Assembly (NCBI RefSeq): GCF_032062135.1
Contig: NC_092859.1
Span: 85,969,768 to 86,033,767, forward strand
Reading direction: 5' to 3'
Origin: Pyxicephalus adspersus
Taxonomy: Eukaryota; Chordata; Amphibia; Anura; Pyxicephalidae
Length of the DNA stretch: 64,000 nucleotides
This document shows, in pieces, positions 48,341 through 59,564 of this stretch. Numbering within the stretch: position 1 is the first letter of the stretch; the number at the start of each line of letters is the position of its first letter. The position numbers were made by a program, and so were the translations under genes. The notes below the pieces were generated by a model. That model made no database searches and was not told where the DNA came from. It saw only the letters and a program-made list of their open reading frames with translations.

Positions 48341-51300
48341 ACTGCTTCCTCATGCAAGGAACAGCTGCCTTTTGGGGAGACGCTACATCCACATGTGTTA
48401 TCTCCCTGAGACCCCCCTATAGCGAATGAATAGGGACAGCAGTGAGCGGAACTAGTACCATTTACTTCCGCCAGCTGTGACATTCTTTAGATTTACCTGA
48501 ATTCAAGAATTTTTTCTCTAATACAGAATTCACTACATGAATTGGTGAGGCTCGAGAGACAGTGGAAGGCAGGGGATTGTTTGTAAATCAAAGCAGCTTG
48601 TTTTACCAAAGATACAAAAGATGTTCCAGCACCTAGAGACATATGCTTATCATTGTAAGTAGCAAGTCCAGAATGTAAAATTATTACTATAAAATCTAAT
48701 GGAACCTAATATTACAGAAGGCACATCCCAATACCAAAACTAAAGAAATAAAAAAATAAAAAGAGGATTTTTAGATTTTTTTAGGCATATACTCTATTAA
48801 AAAACAAAAACAAAAAAAACAGAAAAAAATACATTTGTTTATTAAATTTACAAAACAAAGACATATAACATGATATTCCCTCCCATATGAAAAGAATTAT
48901 GGTACCATCATAAAAAGTCCAGTTATTATATTGTATAGTCCATTTAAATGGTGTTTCACTTCCAAAACAAATAGATGACACCATGTCCAAGGGAATGTTT
49001 CTTGTTTTTTCAACACTTTTCAGAGAAACTGACCTGCTTCATCAGGAAATAAAAGGATAGCCTACATATATATATAAAATAAAGATAACTATCCATATTC
49101 ACACACCAAAAAAGAGAATTAAATTTCATCTATAGTACATAACAACTAATCTATATATTTGTGCACAATTGCACCATAAATGTAACAAAAGCCAAAAGAA
49201 AAAAACAAATCTAGGTATTAAAGGGTGAAAGGTTTTACACACAGTATGTGTGCTGCTGTAACCATCTGGGAAGGATCAATTCATACACAGACAGGAAGAT
49301 TCCTGCATGAAAAATCAGTCCTATGTCCATTTTTTTAATCTACCTGTTGGAGAAATGTTTTCTTTGAGCCAGGGCCTAAGGGAAATAAATGCATGCAGAG
49401 GTAAAATTTGAAAAAATGTGTGTAAAAGTTACTTTATGTTGATTTATACATTCCCAATAGCTCAGATTTTAGTCTAAAATATGTAATTTTTTTAGGTATT
49501 TGAATGTAATACCACTGGGGATTCAGCTCCAAAATGATCACAGAACTGTGCAGTTAAACTGTCTATTATTTAACTATCCTCATGACAATGCTCTCCTCCC
49601 TGCCTGCTGGCCTTATAAATAATTAATTTTCTTTGCATTAAAGGTCATCAAAGATTGTAAAGATTCTTATTCATGTGCTTTGGTTGTGCTTTAACCAGCC
49701 TCCTCTTTGCTCTCTAAGATTTAATTGAACACAGCTAACCATAAAACAATAAGCTGGAGACGTGCTGTCTTGAAGCAGAACTTCAGACATTAAAGACTAT
49801 CATGCAATACAATTTCTTCATCTTCAGAAACACTACCTTAAATCATTGATTATTCATTGGCGTGGCCAATTGCTATTGCCTCTATTTAGTTACAGTTGTG
49901 ACTTTGGAAATTTGCTGTTTATTCCCCTGGGGAAATAAAAAGAAATAAACATTTCATAATGCACAGAGATTTTGTTCTTCTGAAATTGTGTTACACATAT
50001 TTGTTGACTGTTGCTAAATATTATTACCAGGGTTCGGAATATATATTTTTTAGTGCCACATCAACCAATTTTACATAACCAAAACAGAATCAATTTTAGG
50101 AACTTTAAAGGCATTAATTATGGAGTATATCACACATTTAGGATAAAAGTATGATTTATTATATAATTAAAAATTCAAAGATATGTTAGCTGTTACAAAA
50201 ACATTGATTGTACATTCAATCTCACACAGTGTTTGATGCGTTTCGCAACATAAGCTTCCTCAGGACTGATGAGACCGGTATCATATCTGAAATCATATCT
50301 GCCAAGTATTAAAACCAAAAGAAATAGCCACAACTACTACCGCAATCATTCAAGATAGCAAATCCAATAGGGAGAGCAAACCAGTAGGTGCCAATATCCA
50401 CCATCAACCTAACATCTCCGTTTGTATGTAAATCTTTGGGAGGGCCATACCATAAGGTCTATCTGTCTTGTTGTACTTAATGTTAATTTTTTTCCTCAGG
50501 CTCCTTCCTGTGATTCCAGTGACTAGATGTGTCAAATCTATGCCTCCTTTTTTAACAAATAAACTTTAGGATTTCATGATTTTTGGCATAGTATATAGAA
50601 ATTTTCTCCAACCAGATGATTTAGATCAGTGTTATTAAACCTCCTTGCATAAACTCCTTAAGGGCCACGTCACACATCTTAATGCTGTCAAATTTGTCAC
50701 CAAGAGACTTCCTACAAATCTCTATAGTATGGCCAGCAACACTGGTACCTCATCAATAGCAATCTTGATCTGCAGCGTTCAGGCCACAGAGGGATTAGAA
50801 GGCTCTCCTGCACGACTCCCACATGAGTCGCCCATCTGATGCCAGTCTTAGGGTCATTTCAGACCTACATTTGAATGCAGTGCTATGCCACAGGCTCGAC
50901 TTCAGTCCAAATTACTCCGACATTTGCAAGCAGTTGCAACTGTAGTTGCTATGGATGGCGGTGTGCCATTTCAAGGCAAAAAAAACTGTGTAAACCTTAT
51001 TTCCAAAAGGACTTCTGCCCAATCTGCATTTGAACCTGTATACACTTGTTTTGGCACATTGTCACTTATGTATGGTCACTGCTTGACATAAGTCTGCACC
51101 ATACACATGTCTAGTAGTGTGTGCACTTCACATTTACCTTTATCTTTGATGCCAAGAGCGTTTTTTCTTGACACCCTACTTTAAGAAGTTGCAAAGTGCT
51201 CTTCAGGTAATTACCTTTGAGCTGCAAAGCAGATCAGCATCCTTGAATCTATTGTTATCAACCTAGCTTGTTCAATGGCATGTCTTGCATTTTAATTTAT

Positions 51301-53107
51301 TCCACTGACCTTGGCTTGCCTTTTGACTATGATTTTTTCTGCTGATTATTCCATCATCCACCTGCTACTAATCATAAATTGTATGACAACCTCTGTCCTC
51401 GTTGCTGATTGCTGCTAATCCTGGCCTATACCGTGCCCTGTCCCTGTTTGATGTTACCCAGCAATACTTTTAATCTGTGCCATAATTTATCCCTGCACTT
51501 ACAGTTTCATCAGATTACAACATCTCTGCACTGACAAGATCTTGCCTACCTCTGGGTATTCTATTTATTACTTGGGCCACTCTGTGCTCCTAAATTCCAT
51601 GTCACCACTTTCAGTTGTGCTTGTCCTGAAGGTGCAATAATGGCGTTCCTTGACAGCTTGGTTCCCACCTTGGTAGGTGAGATGGCAAATTAGTTTTGTC
51701 ACTGCTTACACAGTGCTAGGGATTCCATTTCCACAAGATGAACCAGGTAAAGGGGATGTGAACATGACAGTATGGAGTGTGCATTAAGAGCAAGCAACTC
51801 CACCACTACATTTGCAAAACCAACAGAAGCACAGGAAGCATATAATGGAAACCTCCTTATGGTTAATAAAGGGTTTTTTTGGGTTATGATACCTCTACAG
51901 ATACCTCTCCCTGTGTGTATTCTTTTTGTGTGTGTGGCTAATGTTTGTTGTTTTTGGGAAACTGTGCAGAGAGTTTTTTTTATTTTTATTATGAATTATT
52001 ATTTGCTATTTTTATTGTTGTGTTGCATCAAATTTTATTTAGCATAGCATATATTTGGCATGCCACAGGGGCCTGATATTTTCCTCCTGCAGCTTCAGCA
52101 GCTTCTTCAGGTGTTCCCTCTCCCTTTCCATGCCACTGGACAGTAACAGAAGAATTAGACTGATGAGTTCATCTCTTGCTCTGATCATTCTTCATATCCA
52201 GATGCTTCTTGCACTGCATGATAATTGAATGAGTTTTTGTGCTGTTTGTCCTTCCCCAAATCTAAACTTTGCTGTACAGGGTTTACAAGAGACCAAAGCC
52301 AAGTCAATTTAAGACACTTAAACTACTTGTATTCACCTAGGAACTATACCAAACTTTTATAATTTTATATCAGCCTGACGTTCAGCTCTAACTAGAGAAA
52401 ACTGAGTTGCAAACACTTTAAGAAATTGGACTTTTAAGCCCTTTCTGGTTCTCTCACGAGTAGAGATAATAGAAATGAATCATGACAGATCACTCAACTC
52501 ACTTGGATCTGAATTTGCATACATCAGCGATTACATAGGATTACTGGTAAAATGAGAACCAAAATTAGCGTAAAATCACAGTAATTTACATAATAACAGA
52601 TTTTATGCACCTAATGTTTCTTCTGGCAGTTTTAGTGTGCTGCTTCCTAAATGTATGAAAAAGAAGATACTTTGCATTTTTTATTAACATAAAAATATTA
52701 GGAACCACAATGAGATCACATATTCATATTGTTAAATAAAGTAACGATGCATTTATGACATGTAATATAGCACTCTGTTTGCATTCTGTTTCACATAAAT
52801 AAAATATCTGGGTAGAGGTATACTTTGAGTACAGAAATCATTCTCTGTTTGAAAGTTAGCTTCATTGTTTATGAACAACTGGAAAGGTTATATACTGGAA
52901 ATATATTGTGCAAAGTATTCCCCTGCCTTGTCAGGAGTTGCTACCAGTATTTATGTTAAACAACTGCTCTGTAAAATTCAGGATAATCCACCTGAAAGCT
53001 TTCAAGAGTAGCAGTAAAACATTTCTGAAAAAGGAAGCACAGCATGTATATGAAAATATGGCTGTCCATTTGTCTATATAAATCGAAACTAAAGGTAAAA
53101 TTTAAAC
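48341..53107. other. Long stretch without a recognised gene
   Basis: A block at 48345-48380 recurs near 28110-28170. A motif gatgcgtttcgcaac with ttcctcagga (50237-50265) resembles 20541-20580. C+T-rich sequence at 51250-51760 resembles the U5-like side of an LTR but has no definable ends. Positions 49570-49800 are unusually non-repetitive. No exon was supported. Confidence 0.55.
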
Positions 53108-53698
53108 TGTTACAAGTCGGCCTCTGGCAGCTGACATGGGTTTACCAGGGGAGTGGAATCTATGTGTCTCCTTGTTTTCACCAGAGCACCCTGCAAGGAG
53201 TGATGGATGAGTGACCCTAGTGGCCACTGGACTATTTTGCTGCATGGAGGTCACCAGGTTGTTGCCCCCTCTCCAGGATTTCCCCACCAGCGATGACAGG
53301 GATCAGGTGGCTTTAGTGTAGGAATATCTAATAAGAACACAGGGAGTTAAGGTGGAGCAGTTAAACAGGCTAAGATCAGGGCAGGTGGCAAACAAGGCAA
53401 GGTCGTATACCAGGCTGAGGTTAGGGGAGGAAGCAATCAAGGGCAGGTTGAAGTAAAAAGCAGGCGGCAATCATTAGTAAAATTGAGGTCAAAATCCACT
53501 CCACAGTGACACCAAAAGTACACAAAGAATCCAGCAACCAGAGCCTGGAACTAGAGAGGTTTATATTGGACCAGCAGCCACCAGCAGGTCAGGCCCGTGT
53601 CTAGGAACTAATCTGCTGATTGGCTGCAGGAAATACTAACTAATACTAACTAATGTCCTCTAGCTGTGCGGGGGATGCAGAGACTGACAGAGTGTGAC
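53108..53698 (-). mobile_element. Probable solo LTR
   Basis: Read on the minus strand it starts GTCACACTCTGTCAGTCTC and ends GACTTGTAACA. A CCAAT box (cagccaatcagc) and tccaatataaacc, a TATA-like box, lie in the first third, as in an LTR promoter. The flanks taaac (53103-53107) and taaag (53699-53703) match at 4 of 5 positions, a likely decayed 5-bp target duplication. The first T of the canonical TG seems lost. No internal retroviral or retrotransposon coding sequence adjoins it. Confidence 0.6.
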
Positions 53699-54597
53699 TA
53701 AAGGGTAGCTGAAGATGCTTAGTAGACATTTGGATTGTGTCTACAAAGGAGAAAAATGGCAGGCAGGCAATACTGTTGCATCCAAAAATAAAAACACATA
53801 GCAATACCGTCAAGAACTGCTAGTCTGATGAAGCCTTTAAGCTGACTCATCTTCATAGGGTACACACAAGCTGTATCTTCATTTATTTCTGTAAATGAGT
53901 CATATTCTGCCTATTATTACAATGAGTACTGTACTTGAGCGACATTTTCTAAAAGTACACACCTGCAATGAAAGTCAATAAAGGACATCTTAAAATAAAA
54001 ATTTAATACAAACCAATACATATGTTTATAAATATCAGATAAACCCAGGACACATGCAAGCAGATAATTGTTTAGCAGTCACTGTTAATGATTACATTTT
54101 ACCCTTTTTAATAAAAATGATGCTCTGTAATAGATTGTGTAATCATAGCCCAGTATTGTATAATTAACCTTGCACCCAAAAGCAAAAGAGACGGTATTCA
54201 TTGGCCTACAGTAATTAAGTTCTATTTATAGCAGAATAGAGGTAGGATCGGTCTTTGTCATAGATATATTAGAAGTTTAGATGAGAACAGTACAAAATCA
54301 GGTACATCTGAGCCAACCTTATATTATGGAAGTTTCCAATAATGTGTCATCAATAAAAAACTGCATTGCCTGAATGCAAACAGTCTACATCAAACCTTTG
54401 CTGTAGATCAGGTTAAGATTTTATTGGTCGTTATATTAAAATACAAACTGTAAATGGATAAAAAAATGTTCATTGGAAGATGTTTATAAAAAAAAGTGTA
54501 CACTGAAAAATGTATAATTTCTGGACAGAACATACTGAATAAGAACGCAGGACATAGTGATTAGACCCAGGGAAATAAAATAAACTGGTGTTACATG
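53699..54597. other. No gene recognised
   Basis: This is A+T-rich sequence between two LTRs. No gag or pol sequence is present, so the two LTRs do not bound one provirus. Confidence 0.65.
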
Positions 54598-55156
54598 TGT
54601 CACGCTAAGGGAGACAAGGCCACTAGGGGGCACTACGGCTTGCATGGAGGTGGTGGGAGCCCTGAGAAGGGCCAAGGCTCAGAGTCTAAGCAGTAACTAG
54701 GTCTTCTCCAGAGCCTATGAGGTGAGGATGTTGTGCCGCTGGTTACTGCCAGGTTGTGGTCCTTGGGCACACCAAAGTGGGCAATAAGAAACACAGTACT
54801 AAATCTCAAAGCAGAAGAATAGTTGAGGAAGGGAAGTTGGCTGGGAACCAACAGACTGGACAAAGAGGGGTTAACGCAGGAGCGGGACAGAGGAAACACT
54901 GAAATAATCAGAAGGTGTAAAGGAACTAGCTCACAGAACTAGGGCTCTGCACAATGGAGACACGTTGAAAGGACACTGAGTGCAGTGTGTGAGCTAGCTA
55001 AATAGCCAGGGGTGATAAAGAGGCTATTTTCTGATTGGCCAGCGGATTGAGCAAAACTGATAAAGCTTGGGATCAGAGGCACACCCAGCGTCAGAACTGC
55101 CCGTATGTGTAGGAGAGAGATGCCTGCGCTTTAGTGTAGAACAGGTAAGTGTGACA
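54598..55156 (-). mobile_element. Solo LTR with exact 5-bp target duplication
   Basis: ACATG occurs at 54593-54597 and again at 55157-55161. On the plus strand the element starts TGTCACGC and ends GTGTGACA, so both ends are TG...CA with a short inverted repeat. On the minus strand a CCAAT box (ggccaatcag) and a TATA-like ggctatttagc lie in the first part, which sets the orientation. At 559 bp it is the size of a Gypsy-type or ERV-type LTR. No internal coding region remains, as expected after LTR-LTR recombination. I cannot assign the family. Confidence 0.82.
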
Positions 55157-55566
55157 ACATGATGATCTAGACTTTTTCTTTTGTAAAAGTAATTCTCTGC
55201 TCTCTCTTACCTCCAAAGCATTATTATAGGTCTTTTCTTTTTTCTAGAAAAGAAAGTAATTTAAACTAAGATATAGTATCCACGCATGGGACAGTTTACA
55301 AGGTTACATAAAATGTGGGTAATGGTAATAAAACATTTTAGCAAAAAGAACAAGAAACTTTCTTGGGCAATAAACAATTAGTAAAGAAAGAATATACAAG
55401 AGATGGTTCAAGCATGAGAAGCTGTAGAATTGCTTTGGTGTCTTATTAAGAATGTATTATTAGAACTCTACGTCTATACCTCAATAATGAGCCAGCTAAG
55501 GTTGCCTGGTTTTAGAAAGGTCTCTCTAGATTTTAGATCATTAGAATTTTCTCATAAAATCCTTAT

Positions 55567-55825
55567 TAAAAAAAACAAACGGCAAACATAGAAGCCACTA
55601 ATAGAATCCCTAAGAGATAAAAAAAACTGTGAGCTGATTTTTCTTTACCTACCATTTATCAAAAATGTAAGTATTTGTTTTTGGTTAAGTTCACTATACC
55701 AGTGATCCCCAACCTTTTGGAGCTCACAGACCAGTAAATGCAAGGACTCCGGACTGCACATGTGCGGAGAGCCGTGTGTCACTCAAAGGGGAAGAAACTT
55801 CTCCCAGAGTAACATCATGATGCAA
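55567..55825. repeat. Local duplication, copy A (hAT 5' part included)
   Basis: The segment from ttattaaaaaaaacaaacgg to the hAT left part (cagtgatccccaacc at 55700) matches 56050-56352. Compared with copy B it lacks about 40 bp near 55605 and the hAT element is cut after about 55822. The left flank of its hAT is cactatac, closer to the right-hand duplication cactatat than copy B's cactttac. Confidence 0.85.
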
Positions 55826-55953
55826 ACGTCATGATATAAAGCATTGCCCCTGATTCATCAATAAAATCCGGGCTCGCAGGAAGCGCGAAAGTACGCGCGG
55901 CCATCGATCGTGGATTACCGCGGTCCGGACTCGAGTGTGCGCGTACACTCGCG
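55826..55953. repeat. CpG-dense insert, probable half of another MITE
   Basis: From ccctgattcatcaataaaat onwards the sequence is strikingly CpG-rich (gcgcgaaagtacgcgcgg region) in an A+T-rich window. It ends directly at the translocated LTR piece. The other inverted end is absent. Confidence 0.5.
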
Positions 55954-56048
55954 TCCTGATTGGCCAGCGGATTGAGCAAAACTGATAAAGCTTGGGATCA
56001 GAGGCACACCCAGCGTCAGAACTGCCCGTATGTGTAGGAGAGAGATGC
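55954..56048 (-). mobile_element. Displaced 95-bp piece of the solo LTR
   Basis: It is essentially identical to 55031-55125 within the solo LTR, from ctgattggccagcggattga to gtaggagagagatgcct. It has no LTR ends of its own. The breakpoints have short homology (cct). It is joined directly to copy B of the duplication. Confidence 0.9.
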
Positions 56049-56352
56049 CTTATTAAAATAAACAAACGGCAAACATAGAAGCCACTTATGATAGTAGATC
56101 CAAAATAAAAGTACAAATGTTCCCCTAATAGAATCCCTAAGAGATAAAAAAAAAACTGTGAGCTGATTTTTCTTTACCTACCATTTATCAAAAATGTAAG
56201 TATTTGTTTTTGGTTAAGTTCACTTTACCAGTGATCCCCAACCTTTTGGAGCTCACGGACCAGTAAATGCAAGGACTCCGGACTGCGCATGTGCGGAGAG
56301 TCGTGTGTCACTCAAAGGGGAAGAAACTTCTCCCAGAGTAACGTCATGATGC
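56049..56352. repeat. Local duplication, copy B
   Basis: This matches 55567-55825 with few differences, so the duplication is recent. It retains about 40 bp absent from copy A and continues into the complete hAT element. Confidence 0.85.
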
Positions 56353-56565
56353 CAGAACCCGCCCACTCTCCCATCGCAGGTCTGAGCCACTGCCCAGAGC
56401 TTGCGAACTGTACCGGAGACATGGTCAACGACTCTGGCCGGTGTGCCCCCCAAGGGGAGTCCTACTCCTGACTCCGCTGGGGGGTGCACCAGCAAGAGCT
56501 GCGGCCTACCTGTCAGTTGGCCACGGCCCACTAGTGGGCCATGGGCCAGAGGTTGGGGACCCTTG
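56229..56565 (+). mobile_element. hAT-type non-autonomous element, complete
   Basis: The left end CAGTGATCCCCAACCTTTTG and reversed right end CAAGGGTCCCCAACCTCTGG are hAT-like inverted termini. The right flank is cactatat. The left flank is cactttac here but cactatac in the duplicated copy A, giving a 7/8 target duplication. Its 337 bp share the gaagaaacttct and tgatgccagaacc blocks with the element at 46377. Confidence 0.8.
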
Positions 56566-56573
56566 CACTATAT

Positions 56574-58487
56574 AGCATTGAATCTAAAAATAGACCCCTA
56601 TGAATATAAACGGCAAAACCAATATAAGTGTGAGATATAAAACATATACATTTGTAAAAACATTTGTTACAACACTAAATTCAGAAATTTATATTTTTGG
56701 CATATTTTTTTAGTAGATCACCAGGTAAGATTATTTTAGGACTATGTAATGTGCTTCTAATAAACTTTTTGACATTATAAGTTTTGCAAAAATATCACAT
56801 ATTCTTACCTGAAACAAAAACTCCAAGTTGTTTCCTCTGGCAATGAAGAAACAATTAATACCTTCTTCGTCTACCACACACCAAGTACAATTAGGGGACC
56901 TTTAAGAAACCCATTGGTAAGGCATACAGTAGATATGGAATATTAGGTTTGAGTCCATGGGCAGTGGAATTGTTGGCTATTTTGCAGGTACTAAAGTTAA
57001 AAAAAAAATTTCATTTAATATTACAGAGCCACCAAAAATTTTTCTCACTTATTATGTATTAACTAATCATTTTTCCTTTCTGATACAGAGTTTTTCAGGA
57101 AGTGATAATCCCAGTGCTTTACAGCAATAAATATGAAAGTTATATTATGAACATTGCATAAAGTTAATAATTTACTGCAAACTTCAATTAAAACATTGAA
57201 ATAAAGTTTGTTATAAGCTAGTAATTAGGTGTTATGTAATGTGTTACTTTAAAGAGTCATTTCCAAATCTGTCTGGAAGCAGATGGGGGTCATTTTAAAT
57301 TTTCTCTGGTATAATTATTCATTAGGTTTTTTTTGCAATGCTGTGTTTTTATTGCAATTTTAAAGCGATTTTCTGTTTCTTAAAGCTTAAACGTTACTAG
57401 TATCAGTTTTCACTAGATGCTTTCCTGTCCAGCCTGCATGACACTGATCTCTAGTAAATATAGAAAACCCTCTTTAGAAGTGTTAATATTAGCCATGGCA
57501 ATTACTGTCTATTTGTGACATCCAAAATGAAGTGCACATCCCACTGTTGGCAATAAAGATCGCAGCTCAGGGGATACAATGCTGTATGAGTAGATCAGAA
57601 GAATGCTGTCAATGGAAAGCATTGAAGGCTAAGTGTGTCTATTATGTACATCTTATATAAAGTATATTTAATAGTCTTTTTTTAGCTGTATATGTAGAAC
57701 AACTTTAGGTCTGTACTTCATGCTTTGTACTGCTTCCCCTGAGTTTTCTGAATTATTTCTCTTGCTTCCTGAAAACTGTAAAAACTCCCTATGTTTCCTT
57801 AACACTTCATCAACCTCTTTGAGTACCTGAAAGTGCTATCAGAGCCAGCTTATGAGGACATAAGACCTAGGCAGGATAACAACCTCAGGCCCTCCAAACC
57901 AAGTTTCCCATATGCCACATGCTGCAACATTTATATTGCTTACTTTACTTGTTCTTAAAATGCAAATTCACCAACCTTTGGTATTGCTCCCATATACTAA
58001 AATATCCTATTTTCTAATAAAAAGAGGTATGTTTTTCTCCTCCATCACCTTTCCTTGCTCGTTTTGTATTAATTTGTGTAACAATTACATTCAGTTACAT
58101 CCTCCTATTTTTTCGGTATACTTGGTATCAAACTTGTATTAAATGTTTGCATTTGATGCTCATGTTGTATTGTAAAGCAGTTCGTAGATTTATTTTTATA
58201 CAATATGTAATAAAAAAAACATTGTGTTATGGAAGTTGCACAATAAGAACCTAAATTCCTGTATTTTTATTAGAATATTTTTTACAATTCTTTTAGACTT
58301 TAAGTGTAAGATCTGCTTGGTATGAATAATTCTATCCAATAACTCATGTTTATAGTTCTAAAAGCCTTCTATGTAGAAACCGTACCAATATATGTGCATA
58401 TGGGAATGCTTGGTCTTTGCACCTACTGGCTCTGCTTCCTGATTTTAGTGCAAACCAATAGTTGCCAAACAACTGATGAACTCCATT
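56574..58487. other. No gene recognised
   Basis: This is A+T-rich intergenic sequence. A 76-codon frame at 57912-58142 has no recognisable domain. Confidence 0.65.
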
Positions 58488-58918
58488 AATTATTATTATT
58501 ATTATTGTTAATAATAAACAGGATTTATATAGCGCCAACATAATACGAAGCACTGTATATTAAATAGGGGTTGCACATGACAGACAGATACAGACAGTGA
58601 CACAGGAGGTGAGGACCCTGCCCCAAAGAGCTTACAGTCTAGGAGGTGGGGGAAGTAACGCACAATAGGAGGGGACATATGTAATGATGGGAAGTAGTGA
58701 CGGTTTCAAAAGACAGAACACAAGTAGGCAAGTTTAAAAAAGTGGGTTTTGAGTTCTATTTTAAATGAGCAGAAAGTAGAAGCAAAGTGAATAGGATGAG
58801 AAGACCATTCCAGAGAGTCAGGCCAGCTCTTGAAAAGTCTTGGAGCTGTGCCTGTGATGAATTTATGAGTGAGGAAGTCAGTGGTAGGTCAATGGTGGAG
58901 CGAAGAGAGTGGCTAGGG
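58488..58918 (-). repeat. Dispersed repeat with SINE-like tail
   Basis: The left side has TTA repeats and ggatttatatagcgccaaca, the reversed SINE tail. It continues with gacagacagatacagacag, gaggaccctgcccc, aagagcttacagtctagg and ccattccagagagtcaggcc. Part recurs in MDM1 intron 1 (10085-10155). It ends where the hAT element inserted and is probably an older, unclassified family. Confidence 0.6.
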
Positions 58919-59331
58919 CAGAGGTGGGCAAACTCTGGCCTTTAGGCTAGATATGGCCTAGCCGGTATTTTGTTCCGGCATAATGCCCCCTGGCCGATCC
59001 GGCCTAATGCTGGCCGGCAACCCGCGGCTCCTGGAGCTGTGGGTTACTAGCTGGGATAAGGTCGAAACAAACTACCAGAGGCGCTGAAGCTCTGGAGCCG
59101 CAAGCGGCTCTTGAGCCCCCTCTTGCTGTGGCTCCTTTCTTCCCTATGTTCCCTATAAATAGGGAACATTCCTTCCCCTCCGCAATGCATTACAAAGGAG
59201 AGGGATTTCCCTTCGGAGGGGTCCCTAGCGGGGGTGGAGCCATTAGGGCGGGACAAAGAGAGAGTCATGCCTAGTGTGCTCCTGCCCACCCCATAAATGG
59301 CCTAGTGGCCCAAAAAGATTGCGGACCTGTG
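58919..59331 (-). mobile_element. hAT-like element with exact 8-bp target duplication
   Basis: GGCTAGGG occurs at 58911-58918 and at 59332-59339. The ends are CAGAGGTGGGCAAACTCTGG and, reversed, CACAGGTCCGCAATCTTTTT, both hAT-type. It is 413 bp, G+C-rich and CpG-containing, with no transposase. It shares blocks with 11341-12645 in opposite orientation. The exact flanks mark a clear insertion boundary. Confidence 0.88.
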
Positions 59332-59342
59332 GGCTAGGGAAC

Positions 59343-59564
59343 TGGGTCAGATTTATTAAAACTCTCCAAGGCTGGAGAGGATACACATTTTTATCAGTGA
59401 AGCTGGGTGATCCAGCAAACCTGGAATGGATTTCTTAAAATCATTTACTAACAAATGTTTTAAATCCTGGACCAAATACATTCCAGGTTTGATGGATCAC
59501 TCAGTTTTACTGATGAAAGTGTATCCTCTTCAGCCTTGGAAAGCTTTAAAAGAAATCAGGCCCT
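59343..59564. mobile_element. Foldback MITE, copy 11
   Basis: The left end is tcagatttattaaaactctc and the right end aaaagaaatcaggccc. The arms keep gaggatacac and ccagcaaacctggaatggat. It begins 4 bp after the hAT target duplication. Confidence 0.85.

Noticed and set aside
53108..55156. One provirus bounded by two LTRs
   Set aside because: The two LTRs differ in sequence, each has its own flanking duplication, and no coding sequence lies between them.
56253..56640. Open frames on both strands
   Set aside because: They lie inside the non-autonomous hAT-type element.
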